The notes under the pieces were generated by a model that worked only from the letters and a program-made list of their open reading frames with translations, had not been told where the DNA came from and did not search any database. The position numbers and the translations under genes are program-made. From Halorussus marinus (GTDB lineage: Archaea; Halobacteriota; Halobacteria; Halobacteriales; Haladaptataceae), in the NCBI RefSeq assembly GCF_004765795.1, contig NZ_SBIV01000003.1, positions 1 through 64,000 on the forward strand: a DNA stretch of 64,000 nucleotides, read 5' to 3'. Below, in pieces: positions 51,531 through 61,623 of the stretch (position 1 is the first letter of the stretch; every line of letters begins with the position of its first letter).

Positions 51531-54191
51531 TCAGTTCTCGTGAACGTGGATCGCGGGTCGGCCGGGCTCGGCCTTGCTCGCGAGGTCGTCGTCGGCCTCC
51601 TCGGCGGCGAGCACCCGGACCGGCGCGTCGAACTCCGACTCGACGAGCCACGCGGCCCGTTCGAGGGTCGCACGCTCGCGGTCGGGCGCGAGCGCCTCCG
51701 GGAGCGCGGGCGCCGCGGCGGCGAGGTCCTTCGCGTAGTCGGCGGCGGCTTCGCCGCGCTCGCGGAGGTCCCCGTCGCTCATCACCGCGCCGACCACGTC
51801 GCCGTCGGCGTCGCGGGCGAGTTCGAGCGCATCGTGCATCCACTCGGGCGCGGTGACCACGTCGATGGCGGTCGGCTCCTCGATGCCGGCGACCTCGACG
51901 ATGTCCCGGACGTCCTCGCGGGTCCGCTCGACCAGCCGGACCGCCTGCTCGTGGTCGTTCACGTCGCGGTCGGGGGTCGGCCAGTCGGCCTCGGCGACGA
52001 AGCCCTCCCCGTCCAGCGCCGTCCAGCACTCCTCGCAGACGTGGGGCGCGACGGGCGCGAGGAGCTTCACGGCGACCTCGACGCCCCGGGCGACGACGCC
52101 GGGGTCGACCGCGTCGCGGTCGCGGTACCGCACCAGAAGCGACACCATCTCGTCGATCGCCTGGACCGCCCGGTTGAACTCCATCTCCTCGAAGCGGTCG
52201 GTGGCCGCCTCGACCGTGGCGGCGACCTCGCGGGCGACGTACTCGGCGGCCGGGTCGTCGGGGTCGTCGGCCGCGGCGTCCGGATCGACTTCGCGGGCCA
52301 TCTCGAGCAGTCGCTTCAGGAACGAGTTAGACGACCGGACGCCCTCCTCGCTCCACGGGAAGTCCTTGTCGGGGCGGGCCGCCCGGAGGACGAACAGCCG
52401 GGCGGTGTCGGCGCCGTACTCGGAGACGATGCGCTCGGGCGAGACCCCGTTTCCTCTCGACTTCGACATCTTCGCGCCGTCCTCGCCAAGCACCATCCCC
52501 TGCGTGGTGAGCGACTCGAACGGCTCGCGGTGGTCGAGCAGGTCCAGGTCCGCGAACGCCTTCGTGACGAACCGCGAGTACAGCAGGTGCATCACGGCGT
52601 GCTCGACGCCGCCGACGTACTCGTCGACCGGCATCCAGTCGTTCGCGCGCTCGACGTCGAACGGGGCGTCGTCGAGATCCGGCGAGGTGAACCGCAGGAA
52701 GTACCACGACGAGTCGACGAAGGTGTCCATCGTGTCGGTCTCCCGGACGGCGGGGCCGCCACACTCGGGACACTCCGTGTGCTTCCACTCCTCGGCCGCG
52801 TCGAGGGGGTTGCCGGTGGTGTGGACGAACTCCGGGAGCTCGACCGGGAGCCGGTCGTCGGGGACCGAGACGGGCCCACACTCCTCGCAGTGGACGATCG
52901 GAATCGGCGTCCCCCAGTAGCGCTGGCGCGAGATGCCCCAGTCCCGAAGCTGGTACTGGACCGCCGAGTCGGCGCCGTCGACCTCCTCGGTCAGCCGCTC
53001 GCGGGCCGGCTCGCTCGACAGGCCGTCGTACTCCCCGGAGTTGACGAGGACGCCGTCCTCGGTGTAGGGCGCCGCCTCGATGTCGACGTCCTCGGTATCC
53101 GCGCCGTCCTCGGGGGCGATCACCTGCCGGATCGGCAGGTCGTGGGACTGGGCGAACGCGTGGTCGCGCTCGTCGTGGCCGGGGACCGCCATCAGCGCGC
53201 CGGTGCCGATGTCCGAGAGCACGAAGTCGGCGACGAAGACGGGTAGCTCCTCGCCCGTGACGGGGTTGCGGGCGGTCATGTCGGTCGCGACGCCCTGGGG
53301 CTCGTCGCCGTCCGGGTCGGCGACGTGCTCGACGAAGTGGGCCACCTCGTCGTCGCGCTCGGCGGCCGCCTCCGCGAGCGGGTGGTCGGGCGCGAGCGCG
53401 AAGAACGTCGCGCCGTGGATCGTATCGAGCCGGGTGGTGAACGCCCGGACGGTCTCGGTCGCGTCGGGCGTCTCGACGTCGAAGGGCACCTCCGCGCCCT
53501 CGGTCCGGCCGATCCAGTTGCGCTGCATGTCCCGGACGTTGGTGGGCCACCCGTCCAACTCGTCGATGTCCTCGAGCAGTTCGTCGGCGTACTCGGTCGT
53601 GCGGAAGAACCACTGGTCGAGGTCCCGCTCCTCGACCGGCGTGTCACACCGCCAGCAGAGTTCGGCCTCGCCCTCGACCTGCTCGTCGGCCAGCACCGTC
53701 TCGCAGGACGGACACCAGTTGACCGTCGCGGCCTGGCGCTCGACCAGCCCCGCCTCGCGGAACCGGTTGAAGATCCACTGGTTCCACCGATAGTAGTCGG
53801 GATCGCAGGTGGTCACCTCCCGGTCCCAGTCGTAGCCGAACCCGAGCGCCTCGAACTGCTCGCGCATCTGTTCGATGCACCGCTCGGTCCACTCTCGGGG
53901 GTTCGTGTCCCGTTCGTTGGCGGCGTTCTCGGCCGGCAGTCCGAACGAGTCCCACCCCATCGGGTGGAGCACCTCGTCGCCGTCCATCCGGCGGTATCGG
54001 GCGAGAGCGTCGGTAATCGCGTAGTTCCGGACGTGGCCCATGTGGAGCTGGCCGGACGTGTAGGGGAACATCGCCAGCACGTACGCCGGGTCCTCGGCGT
54101 CGTCTGGCACCCGGAACACGTCGGCCTCGTCCCACTGGTCCTGCCAGCGTCGCTCTATCTCTCGGTGGTCGTAGCCGTTTTGGCGTCCCAT
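51531..54191 (-). CDS. leuS: Leucyl-tRNA synthetase
   Basis: The 886-residue class I synthetase has HMGHVRNY (HIGH motif), AKMSKSRGNG (KMSKS motif), an editing domain with FTTRLDTIHGATFFALAPDH, zinc-type CERC-like pairs (CPSC, CWRC) and a long anticodon-binding region. Its organisation is of the bacterial-like type that many haloarchaea carry. It charges tRNA-Leu. It is the sole large gene between two less-known ones. Confidence 0.97.
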   Translation of the reverse strand: MGRQNGYDHREIERRWQDQWDEADVFRVPDDAEDPAYVLAMFPYTSGQLHMGHVRNYAITDALARYRRMDGDEVLHPMGWDSFGLPAENAANERDTNPREWTERCIEQMREQFEALGFGYDWDREVTTCDPDYYRWNQWIFNRFREAGLVERQAATVNWCPSCETVLADEQVEGEAELCWRCDTPVEERDLDQWFFRTTEYADELLEDIDELDGWPTNVRDMQRNWIGRTEGAEVPFDVETPDATETVRAFTTRLDTIHGATFFALAPDHPLAEAAAERDDEVAHFVEHVADPDGDEPQGVATDMTARNPVTGEELPVFVADFVLSDIGTGALMAVPGHDERDHAFAQSHDLPIRQVIAPEDGADTEDVDIEAAPYTEDGVLVNSGEYDGLSSEPARERLTEEVDGADSAVQYQLRDWGISRQRYWGTPIPIVHCEECGPVSVPDDRLPVELPEFVHTTGNPLDAAEEWKHTECPECGGPAVRETDTMDTFVDSSWYFLRFTSPDLDDAPFDVERANDWMPVDEYVGGVEHAVMHLLYSRFVTKAFADLDLLDHREPFESLTTQGMVLGEDGAKMSKSRGNGVSPERIVSEYGADTARLFVLRAARPDKDFPWSEEGVRSSNSFLKRLLEMAREVDPDAAADDPDDPAAEYVAREVAATVEAATDRFEEMEFNRAVQAIDEMVSLLVRYRDRDAVDPGVVARGVEVAVKLLAPVAPHVCEECWTALDGEGFVAEADWPTPDRDVNDHEQAVRLVERTREDVRDIVEVAGIEEPTAIDVVTAPEWMHDALELARDADGDVVGAVMSDGDLRERGEAAADYAKDLAAAAPALPEALAPDRERATLERAAWLVESEFDAPVRVLAAEEADDDLASKAEPGRPAIHVHEN

Positions 54192-54579
54192 ACGTATCTC
54201 TTGGGCGAGCGTACGAAGTCGAGGGCCAAAGGTCTTTCAATACGGCAGTTCGGGGCGCCGACCGCGCTCGCCGCGTCGAGATCGGTCCGGCTCCCGGCGG
54301 GTCTGGCGACCGCGAGCCCGGCGCAGATTTGAGCTTAGCGGGCGGGACGCCGACGGGCGCGCCCACGGGGTCGAACACCCCCTCGGAGTCGGCCCGCCGC
54401 CCGTCTCGGTGGGCACTTGTCGCGCGCCCTCGGGCGGTAAGATTTCGCTTCCCCGTCGATAGGGGCCGTTTACGCCGTCGGCTCTCGACGGTAGGAGCCG
54501 CCTGCGGCCGGCGGAGTCGGCCGATCGTCCGCGACAGCCGATTCATAACAAAGACATTACACGAAGTGGTCCCCACGCA
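54192..54579. other. GC-rich intergenic region
   Basis: About 390 bases between leuS and the ATP-grasp gene, which are divergent. No convincing frame is seen. A TATA-like element, ATTCATAAC, near 54,541 is 30-40 bases upstream of the ATP-grasp ATG. The remainder is unusually GC-rich and may be a decayed gene. Confidence 0.45.
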
Positions 54580-55863
54580 ATGAGAGCAAACAGACACGAG
54601 GAAGGACCGAGCGTCGTGGTTCCCGCCATCGACGTCCCGAGCAGTACCGCCTGCGTCAGGGCGCTCGGTCGGGAAGGCGTCCGGACGATCGCGGTCTCGG
54701 AGCGCGAGGACCCGCCGGCGTTCCGGTCGCGGTACGTCGACGAGACGGTCTCGGCCCCCGACCCGACCGAGGACCTCTCGGCGTACGCCCGGCGACTGCT
54801 GGGGCTCGCCGAGCGCGAGGACGTGTGCACGGTGATCCCGCTCCGCGAGCCCGACGTCTACGCGCTGGCGGCCCACCGGTCGGCGTTTGCCGACCACGTC
54901 GGGACGCCGTGGCCGTCGCTCGACACCCTCCGCGGGGCCCAAGACCGCGTCGAACTGTTCGCGGCCGCCGAGCGGGCGGGCGTCCCCGCGCCCGAGACTC
55001 GACGGTTCGACGACTGGACGACGTGGGACGAGGAGGTCATCGTCAAGGCGCGCTACACCCTGCCGACCGCCGAGTACGTCGGCCCGGAGTCGGCCGCCGA
55101 GTACCGCCACGGCACGACGAGGTACGTCGAGCCGGGCGGCAAGCCCGACCGCGACTCGATCGTCGCCGAGATGGGTCACGTTCCGATCGTCCAGGAGTAC
55201 GTGCCTGGAAACGACGAGTACGGCTTCTTCGCGCTCTACGACGAGGGCGAGGCGCTCGCGACGTTCCAGCACCGCCAGCTCCGGGGCTACAAGTACTGCG
55301 GCGGCCCGAGCGCCTACCGCGAGTCGGTCGACATCCCCGCGCTCGAAGCGGCGGGTCTGCGACTGCTCGACGAGCTCGACTGGCACGGGCTCGCGATGGT
55401 CGAGTTCCTGCACGACGACGAGACCGGCGAGTTCGAGCTGATGGAGGTGAACCCGCGGTTCTGGTCGTCGCTGCCGTTCACGGTGCAGGCCGGCGTCGAC
55501 TTCCCGAACCTCTACCGAGCGATGGCGGCGGGCGAGCGCCCGGCGACCGACCCCGACTACGAGGTCGGCGTCGCGGGCCACCTGCTCCGGGGGGAACTGC
55601 TCCACCTCCACAGCGTCCTCTTCGAGGACTACCCGGTGGTCGAACGCCCCTCGGTCGCCGGGACCGCGGCGGCGACGGTCGCCTCGGTCGTTCGCCACCC
55701 CCAGTTCGACTACCTCAGCGCCGACGACGTCGGCCCGTTCCTCCGGGACGTCGCCGGCCTCTTCGAGGCCGCGATCGACGAGCGCGAACAACAGACGCCC
55801 GTCGGTTCGGGGAATGCGACGCGGGCGGCGACGACGCTGGTGAACCTGCTTCGCCGCGGGTGA
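54580..55863 (+). CDS. ATP-grasp carboxylate-amine ligase-like protein
   Basis: The 427-residue protein has an N-terminal Rossmann-like region with VVVPAIDVPSSTACVRALGREG, then an ATP-grasp fold: VIVKARYTL (ATP Lys), PIVQEYVPGNDEYGFFALYD, and MVEFLHDDETGEFELMEVNPRFWSSL with metal ligands Glu and Asn. This layout is seen in carboxylate-amine ligases of the carbamoyl-phosphate-synthetase-like group that join acids to amines in small-molecule or cell-surface biosynthesis. Substrate unknown. A TATA-like element lies about 35 bases upstream. Confidence 0.8.
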   Translation: MRANRHEEGPSVVVPAIDVPSSTACVRALGREGVRTIAVSEREDPPAFRSRYVDETVSAPDPTEDLSAYARRLLGLAEREDVCTVIPLREPDVYALAAHRSAFADHVGTPWPSLDTLRGAQDRVELFAAAERAGVPAPETRRFDDWTTWDEEVIVKARYTLPTAEYVGPESAAEYRHGTTRYVEPGGKPDRDSIVAEMGHVPIVQEYVPGNDEYGFFALYDEGEALATFQHRQLRGYKYCGGPSAYRESVDIPALEAAGLRLLDELDWHGLAMVEFLHDDETGEFELMEVNPRFWSSLPFTVQAGVDFPNLYRAMAAGERPATDPDYEVGVAGHLLRGELLHLHSVLFEDYPVVERPSVAGTAAATVASVVRHPQFDYLSADDVGPFLRDVAGLFEAAIDEREQQTPVGSGNATRAATTLVNLLRRG

Positions 55864-55979
55864 TCGAACCGCCGAAAACGCGTCTCTGTGCAGTCGTCGA
55901 TACGCGCCGTATGAGAAGGGGAGTGCGGACGCGCGGCGCCGACCGAGCGCCTCCCCGGCGGGCGGTCGCGGTAGCCCGA

Positions 55980-56975
55980 CTACTCGACGTCCGAGCCGAT
56001 GAGATCGAAGGGGTAGCCGTTGTCGTTCTCGTCGGCGTGCTCGTAGACGACGTGGGCCGCGGCCACGTCCTGAATCGCGAGCCCGGTGCTGTCGAACACC
56101 GTGATACCGTCGTCGTCCGTGCGCCCCTCGATGTCGCCGACGACGATGTCGCCGACCTCGCCGTAGATGTCGTCGTCGCTCAGCACGCCCTCGTGGTACG
56201 GGACGTTGATCTCGCCCGAGTGGGTGGTCTGGGCGTGGTCGTCGATGACGAGCTTCGCGTCGAGCAGGATCTCGTCGGCGAGCTCGTGTTTGCCCTCGGC
56301 GTCGGCGCCCATGGCGTTGACGTGGGTGTGCTCGCCGATGGCCTCCCGGGAGACGACGGGGTCCTCGACGGGCGTGACCGTCGAGAGCACGTCACACTGG
56401 GCGGCCTCCTCGATCGAGCCGGCCCGCACGTCGAAGTCGTCGTCGAAGTAGTCGATGAACTTCGCGACCCGCTCCTCGTCGAGGTCGCTCACGACGACCT
56501 CCTCGATGGGTCGGATCGCCGCGACGGCCTCCAGTTGGGTGTACGACTGGACGCCCGCCCCGACGATGCCCATCGTGGTGGCGTCCTCGACCGCGAGGTA
56601 GTCGGTCGCGACAGCGGCGGCCGCGCCCGTCCGCTTCATCGTGAGTTCGGTCCCGTCCATGATCGCCAGCGGGAACGCGGTCTCGGGGTTCGAGTACACC
56701 ATCGTCCCCATCACGGTCGGGAGGTCGAACTCGTCGGGGTTGTCGGGGTGGACGTTGACCCACTTGATGCCGGCGGCGTCCCAGTCGTCGGCCTCCAGAT
56801 AGGCGGGCATCGACCGGAAGTCGCCGTTGTACTGGGGCAGGTCGATGTACGACTTGGCGGGCATCTGGGCGTCGCCGCGGGCGTACGCCGCGAAGGCGTC
56901 CTCGACCGCCCGGATCACGTCGTCCATCTTCGTGTTCTCGTCGACGGCGTCCTGATTGAGCAGGAGCGTGTCCAT
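55980..56975 (-). CDS. Ornithine cyclodeaminase/mu-crystallin family dehydrogenase
   Basis: The 331-residue protein has PAKSYIDLP, GIKWVNVHPDNP, TGAAAAVATDYLA, the NAD-binding GIVGAGVQSYTQLEAVAA, a catalytic Asp in the VVSDLDEERV area and GLAIQDVAAAHVVYE. In archaea this family includes an NAD-dependent alanine dehydrogenase (Archaeoglobus) and ornithine cyclodeaminase. Relatives include EutC of hydroxyectoine catabolism, but this gene is 28 kb from the ectoine-type cluster, so a general alanine or ornithine role is more likely. Confidence 0.87.
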   Translation of the reverse strand: MDTLLLNQDAVDENTKMDDVIRAVEDAFAAYARGDAQMPAKSYIDLPQYNGDFRSMPAYLEADDWDAAGIKWVNVHPDNPDEFDLPTVMGTMVYSNPETAFPLAIMDGTELTMKRTGAAAAVATDYLAVEDATTMGIVGAGVQSYTQLEAVAAIRPIEEVVVSDLDEERVAKFIDYFDDDFDVRAGSIEEAAQCDVLSTVTPVEDPVVSREAIGEHTHVNAMGADAEGKHELADEILLDAKLVIDDHAQTTHSGEINVPYHEGVLSDDDIYGEVGDIVVGDIEGRTDDDGITVFDSTGLAIQDVAAAHVVYEHADENDNGYPFDLIGSDVE

Positions 56976-57241
56976 ACGTGGCTGGTCCGCCTGCGACCAC
57001 TATAATCTACCTAAAACTCGGCGAATCGCGCAATTTTGGTCGGGCTCTCGGACCGAACGGTCGGCGAGGCTCCTCGGAGCCGACGAAATCGAAAAGTCGA
57101 ACGCGGTCGGGACCGCCGTCGACCGGCGGTCGGGACCGAAGCCAGGCAGTCGCAGTCGCGGGCTGTGCGGTGGCGGTCGCCCGGTCGGTGTCTCACCGCG
57201 AACGGTACTCGGCGGACAGAGAAGTTCGGTTACTACCGAAC

Positions 57242-58888
<1,647 letters not shown>

Positions 58889-58892
58889 GGTT

Positions 58893-58936
58893 CACCTCGT
58901 AGTATGATTGTGATTCTATATAAATGTTTACTTTCT
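58893..58936 (-). promoter_or_regulatory. Thermosome promoter and ribosome site
   Basis: On the minus strand AGAAAGTAAAC (BRE-like, 58926-58936) is followed by the TATA box TTTATATA (58917-58924). GAGGTG (58893-58898) lies four bases before the ATG. The purine-rich element next to a consensus TATA box resembles known haloarchaeal heat-shock promoters of thermosome genes. Confidence 0.7.
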
Positions 58937-59181
58937 CGCCACGGGTTCCCACGCCCCGAAGTCACACGATACTCGCCGATTTCGCCGGAAGGTGCCCGGA
59001 CGGACCCGATTATCTGGGAACAGTTACCACGAAAACGTCGACGCGCCGACCCCTGTCAGCGCATCTTTATATACACATTCTCCGTCGCTCGGGTGCCGTC
59101 CCGCCACCGCGCGGCGGCCGAAGCGGACTCGGGTCGGTCGGTCGGTCACACGCGGCGCTCACAGCGTCGCGGTCGGAGAAA

Positions 59182-59205
59182 ACGCCGGGACTGGGATTTG
59201 AACCC
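59182..59205 (-). repeat. Duplicated 3' end of tRNA-Ser (att-like copy)
   Basis: The 24-base ACGCCGGGACTGGGATTTGA with final ACCC is identical to 59347-59370, the 3' end and T arm of tRNA-Ser. The copies start 165 bases apart. The following bases here (GGAGCC) diverge from the tRNA. Upstream GGAGAAA is also shared. This is the pattern left by an element that integrated into the tRNA 3' end. Confidence 0.7.
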
Positions 59206-59306
59206 GGAGCCAGACAGTCCTCCTCGGCTCACTTCGTTCGCCTGCGGTGGCTGTGACTGGCAGGGGTTCGAATCCCGCGCCGATACCGACTACCGCTCTC
59301 TGGGTT

Positions 59307-59329
59307 CGCGAGCAGACGAACTGCTCGCG
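59307..59329 (-). terminator. Hairpin downstream of tRNA-Ser
   Basis: CGCGAGCAG (59307-59315) and CTGCTCGCG (59321-59329) form a perfect 9-base stem with a 5-base loop, 18 bases past the tRNA 3' end. No T tract follows, so it may be a processing or structural element rather than a terminator. Confidence 0.35.
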
Positions 59330-59347
59330 GTGTCGGTCGCGGAGAAA

Positions 59348-59429
59348 CGCCGGGACTGGGATTTGAACCCAGAACCCCGTAAGGGGACACGCTTTCCAGG
59401 CGTGCGCTTTGCCATTCGGCCATCCCGGC
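59348..59429 (-). tRNA. tRNA-Ser(GGA)
   Basis: The 82-base gene folds as a class II tRNA. The acceptor GCCGGGA pairs with TCCCGGC and a discriminator G follows. The anticodon stem CACGC/GCGTG holds the loop CTGGAAA (anticodon GGA, reading UCC and UCU). A variable arm CCCC-TTA-CGGGG is present, and the T arm is CTGGG-TTCAAAT-CCCAG. No intron; CCA is not encoded. A TATA-like TTTAAA (59455-59460) lies about 26-31 bases upstream on the minus strand. Confidence 0.95.
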
Positions 59430-59470
59430 CCGTCCGTTCGTAGTCGGGTCCGGCGTTTAAATCTTCCTTT

Positions 59471-59662
59471 CTACCCGACGAGGCGGGGTTCGGCGACGTA
59501 CGAGAGGCCGGTCGCGCCCGCCCCGACCGCGACTGCGACGCCGAACTTCACCGCGAGCGCGTAGCGGTAGCCGGTCCAGAGTTCGTACCCCTGAAGGGCG
59601 ACCAGAAACGCGAACACGCCCACGACGCCCCACAGGAGGCTGGCTTTCGTGCGCGGTCGCAC
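59471..59662 (-). CDS. Small two-span membrane protein
   Basis: The 63-residue product (MRPRTKASLLWGVVGVFAFL...) has hydrophobic segments at about 8-25 and 38-55. It ends two bases from the RidA gene's stop side and is transcribed in the same direction. No family known to me. Confidence 0.6.
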   Translation of the reverse strand: MRPRTKASLLWGVVGVFAFLVALQGYELWTGYRYALAVKFGVAVAVGAGATGLSYVAEPRLVG

Positions 59663-59663
59663 G

Positions 59664-60044
59664 TCACTCGGCGCTGGCGATGGCCTCGATCTCGACGCCG
59701 ACGCCCTTCGGGAGCTCGCCCACCTCGACCGCGCTCCGGGCCGGCGGGTTGTCCTGGAAGTACTCCTTGTAGGCGTCGTTCATCTCGTCGAAGTCGTCGA
59801 TGTCGCCGAGGAACACCGTCACCTTCAGCACGTCCTGCATCGTCAGCCCCTCCTCTTCGAGGATGGCCTTGACGTTCTCGAGGCTCTGGCGGGTCTGGAC
59901 CGCGACGTCCTCGTCGTCGAGCAGGTCGCCGTCCGGCGTCAGCGGGATCTGACCCGCGGTGAACACGAGGCCGCCGTTCGTCGTCGCCTGACTGTACGCC
60001 CCGACCGCCTCGGGTGCGTCGTTGGTGCTGATGATTCGCTTCAT
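59664..60044 (-). CDS. ridA: RidA family 2-iminobutanoate/2-iminopropanoate deaminase
   Basis: The 126-residue protein matches canonical RidA closely: APEAVGAYSQATTNGGLVFTAGQIPLTP (in two strands), QTRQSLENVKAILEEEG, VLKVTVFLGDIDDFDEMN and NPPARSAVEVGELPKG with the substrate-binding Arg. It hydrolyses the enamine/imine intermediates released by threonine and serine dehydratases. The threonine deaminase gene lies 45 bases upstream in the same direction, so the pair is functionally matched. Start MKRIIST at 60044 is set by the standard length; the longer frame runs into the intergenic region. Confidence 0.95.
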   Translation of the reverse strand: MKRIISTNDAPEAVGAYSQATTNGGLVFTAGQIPLTPDGDLLDDEDVAVQTRQSLENVKAILEEEGLTMQDVLKVTVFLGDIDDFDEMNDAYKEYFQDNPPARSAVEVGELPKGVGVEIEAIASAE

Positions 60045-60089
60045 ACCCTGTTGGTTCGCGCCCCGTAACTTAAAGTTGGGCAAGCCAGC

Positions 60090-61301
60090 CTACGCCAGCA
60101 CCTCGACGTCGAAGCCCTCCTCGCGGAGCGCCGCCAGCAGCGTCTCGACGTGTTCGGGCCCCCGCGTTTCGAGGTCGAGTTCGACCTCCGCGGCGTTCAT
60201 CGCGATGTCCCGGGAGGTCCGGTCGTGCTGGATGCCGTAGATGTTGGCCCGCTCGCCCGAGATGACGTCGAGCAGGTCGTCGAGCGCGCCCGGCCGGTCT
60301 TTCAGCACGGTCCGGAGCTTGACGTACCGGCCGGTCTCGACCAGCCCGCGCATGATGACCGTCGTGAGCGTGTTCATGTCGATGTTGCCCCCACAGAGCG
60401 CCGGGACGATCACCTCCCCGTCGTCGTAGTCGAACGCCTCCGACAACAGCGCGGCCAGCGCGACCGCGCCCGCGCCCTCGACCAGCGTCTTCGCGCGTTC
60501 GAGGAGATAGGTCAGCGCGACCGCAATCTCCGAGTCCGAGACCGTCACGACCTCGTCGACGCGCTCGCGGATGACCTCGAACGTCTTCTCGCCCACGCTC
60601 CGGGTGGCGATGCCGTCCGCGATGGTGTCGACCGACTCGAGGGTGTGGACCTCGCCCTTCCGGAGCGACTGGGCCGCGCTGGACGCGCCCGCCGCCTGCA
60701 CGCCGATCACGCGGGCGTCGGGTCGCTGTGCCTTGACCGCGGTCGCGATGCCCGCGATCAGGCCGCCGCCGCCGATCGGAACCACCACGGTGTCGAGGTC
60801 GGGCGCGTCCTCGACGATCTCGAGACCGATGGTCCCCTGTCCGGCCATCACCATCTCGTCGTCGAACGCGTGGACGTACGTCCGGCCCTCCTCGGTCTCG
60901 ATCTCGTGGGCCTTTTCCTGTGCGTCGTTGTAGTCGTCGCCGTGGAGCAGGACGGTCGCGCCGTAGTCGCGGGTCGCCTTCACCTTCGATATCGGAGCGT
61001 TTTCGGGCATCACGATCTTCGCGTCGACCCCGCTCTTGGTCGCGGCCAGCGCGACCCCTTGGGCGTGGTTGCCCGCGCTCGCGGTCACCACGCCCGCCGC
61101 TCGCTCGTCGTCGGACAGCGTCGCGATTCGGTTGGTCGCGCCCCGGATCTTGAACGAACCCGTACGCTGGAAGGTCTCCAGTTTCAGGTGGACCTCCGCG
61201 CCCGTCATCTCCGAGAACGTGTGCGAGTAGTCCAGCGGGGTCCGTCGGGCGGTTTCGGCCACCCGGTCGCGCGCGTCCCGAACGTCGGCGAGTTCCAGCA
61301 T
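60090..61301 (-). CDS. ilvA: Threonine ammonia-lyase with ACT domain
   Basis: The 403-residue PLP enzyme has Lys51 in GSFKIRGATNR, SAGNHAQGVALAATKSG, VVVPIGGGGLIAGIATAV and a C-terminal ACT domain (about 325-400). It is clearly a paralogue of the enzyme at 44991. Whether it is the isoleucine-pathway or catabolic form cannot be set from sequence. The promoter TATA-like GTATAAAG (61333-61340 on minus) is about 35 bases upstream. Its ridA neighbour supports threonine/serine deamination. Confidence 0.93.
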   Translation of the reverse strand: MLELADVRDARDRVAETARRTPLDYSHTFSEMTGAEVHLKLETFQRTGSFKIRGATNRIATLSDDERAAGVVTASAGNHAQGVALAATKSGVDAKIVMPENAPISKVKATRDYGATVLLHGDDYNDAQEKAHEIETEEGRTYVHAFDDEMVMAGQGTIGLEIVEDAPDLDTVVVPIGGGGLIAGIATAVKAQRPDARVIGVQAAGASSAAQSLRKGEVHTLESVDTIADGIATRSVGEKTFEVIRERVDEVVTVSDSEIAVALTYLLERAKTLVEGAGAVALAALLSEAFDYDDGEVIVPALCGGNIDMNTLTTVIMRGLVETGRYVKLRTVLKDRPGALDDLLDVISGERANIYGIQHDRTSRDIAMNAAEVELDLETRGPEHVETLLAALREEGFDVEVLA

Positions 61302-61623
61302 ACCAGCGGGTACTCCGGGCGCGTCTTTAGCACTTTATACTGACCGCTGTTCGGCGCGGTTTCGAAGGGGGGAATGTGAGGATTCGGGCGCGAAGCGTGT
61401 GACGCGCATATAGAGAGTGTCACTACAAGGACTTAAAGCCCCGGGTGGTGGAGTGAAAGTAAAAACGCAAGAAGGCGTCGGGTCTAAATCTCCGTCAGAC
61501 GGACGACGTACGCCCGTATGACTGAATTGTGATACTCTTCGCCCGGTCGTCCCGCCCGCGCCGAACGGGCAATCCCGGCCGGCTTCCCGTGGACTGAAAA
61601 CGCTCTCACCCCTCCCGAGACGT
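61302..61623. other. Intergenic region with divergent promoters
   Basis: About 320 bases between the second threonine deaminase and the second MATE gene. The left edge holds the minus-strand TATA box of ilvA. An AT-rich stretch at 61,420-61,480 contains CTTAAAG (61,431-61,437) and could start a plus-strand transcript. I see no tRNA or stable long hairpin. Confidence 0.4.

Noticed and set aside
50634-53246. 870-codon plus-strand frame
   Set aside because: It lies antisense to leuS and in another frame of the membrane protein gene; composition is basic and not haloarchaeal.
55980-56975. EutC of hydroxyectoine breakdown
   Set aside because: Same family, but 28 kb from the ectoine-type cluster with no EutB beside it and no cluster operator seen; general alanine/ornithine role is more likely.
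59061-59090. Consensus TATA box TTTATATA in the gap after the thermosome
   Set aside because: No gene follows at a suitable distance on either strand apart from the tRNA remnant; kept only as a possible orphan promoter.
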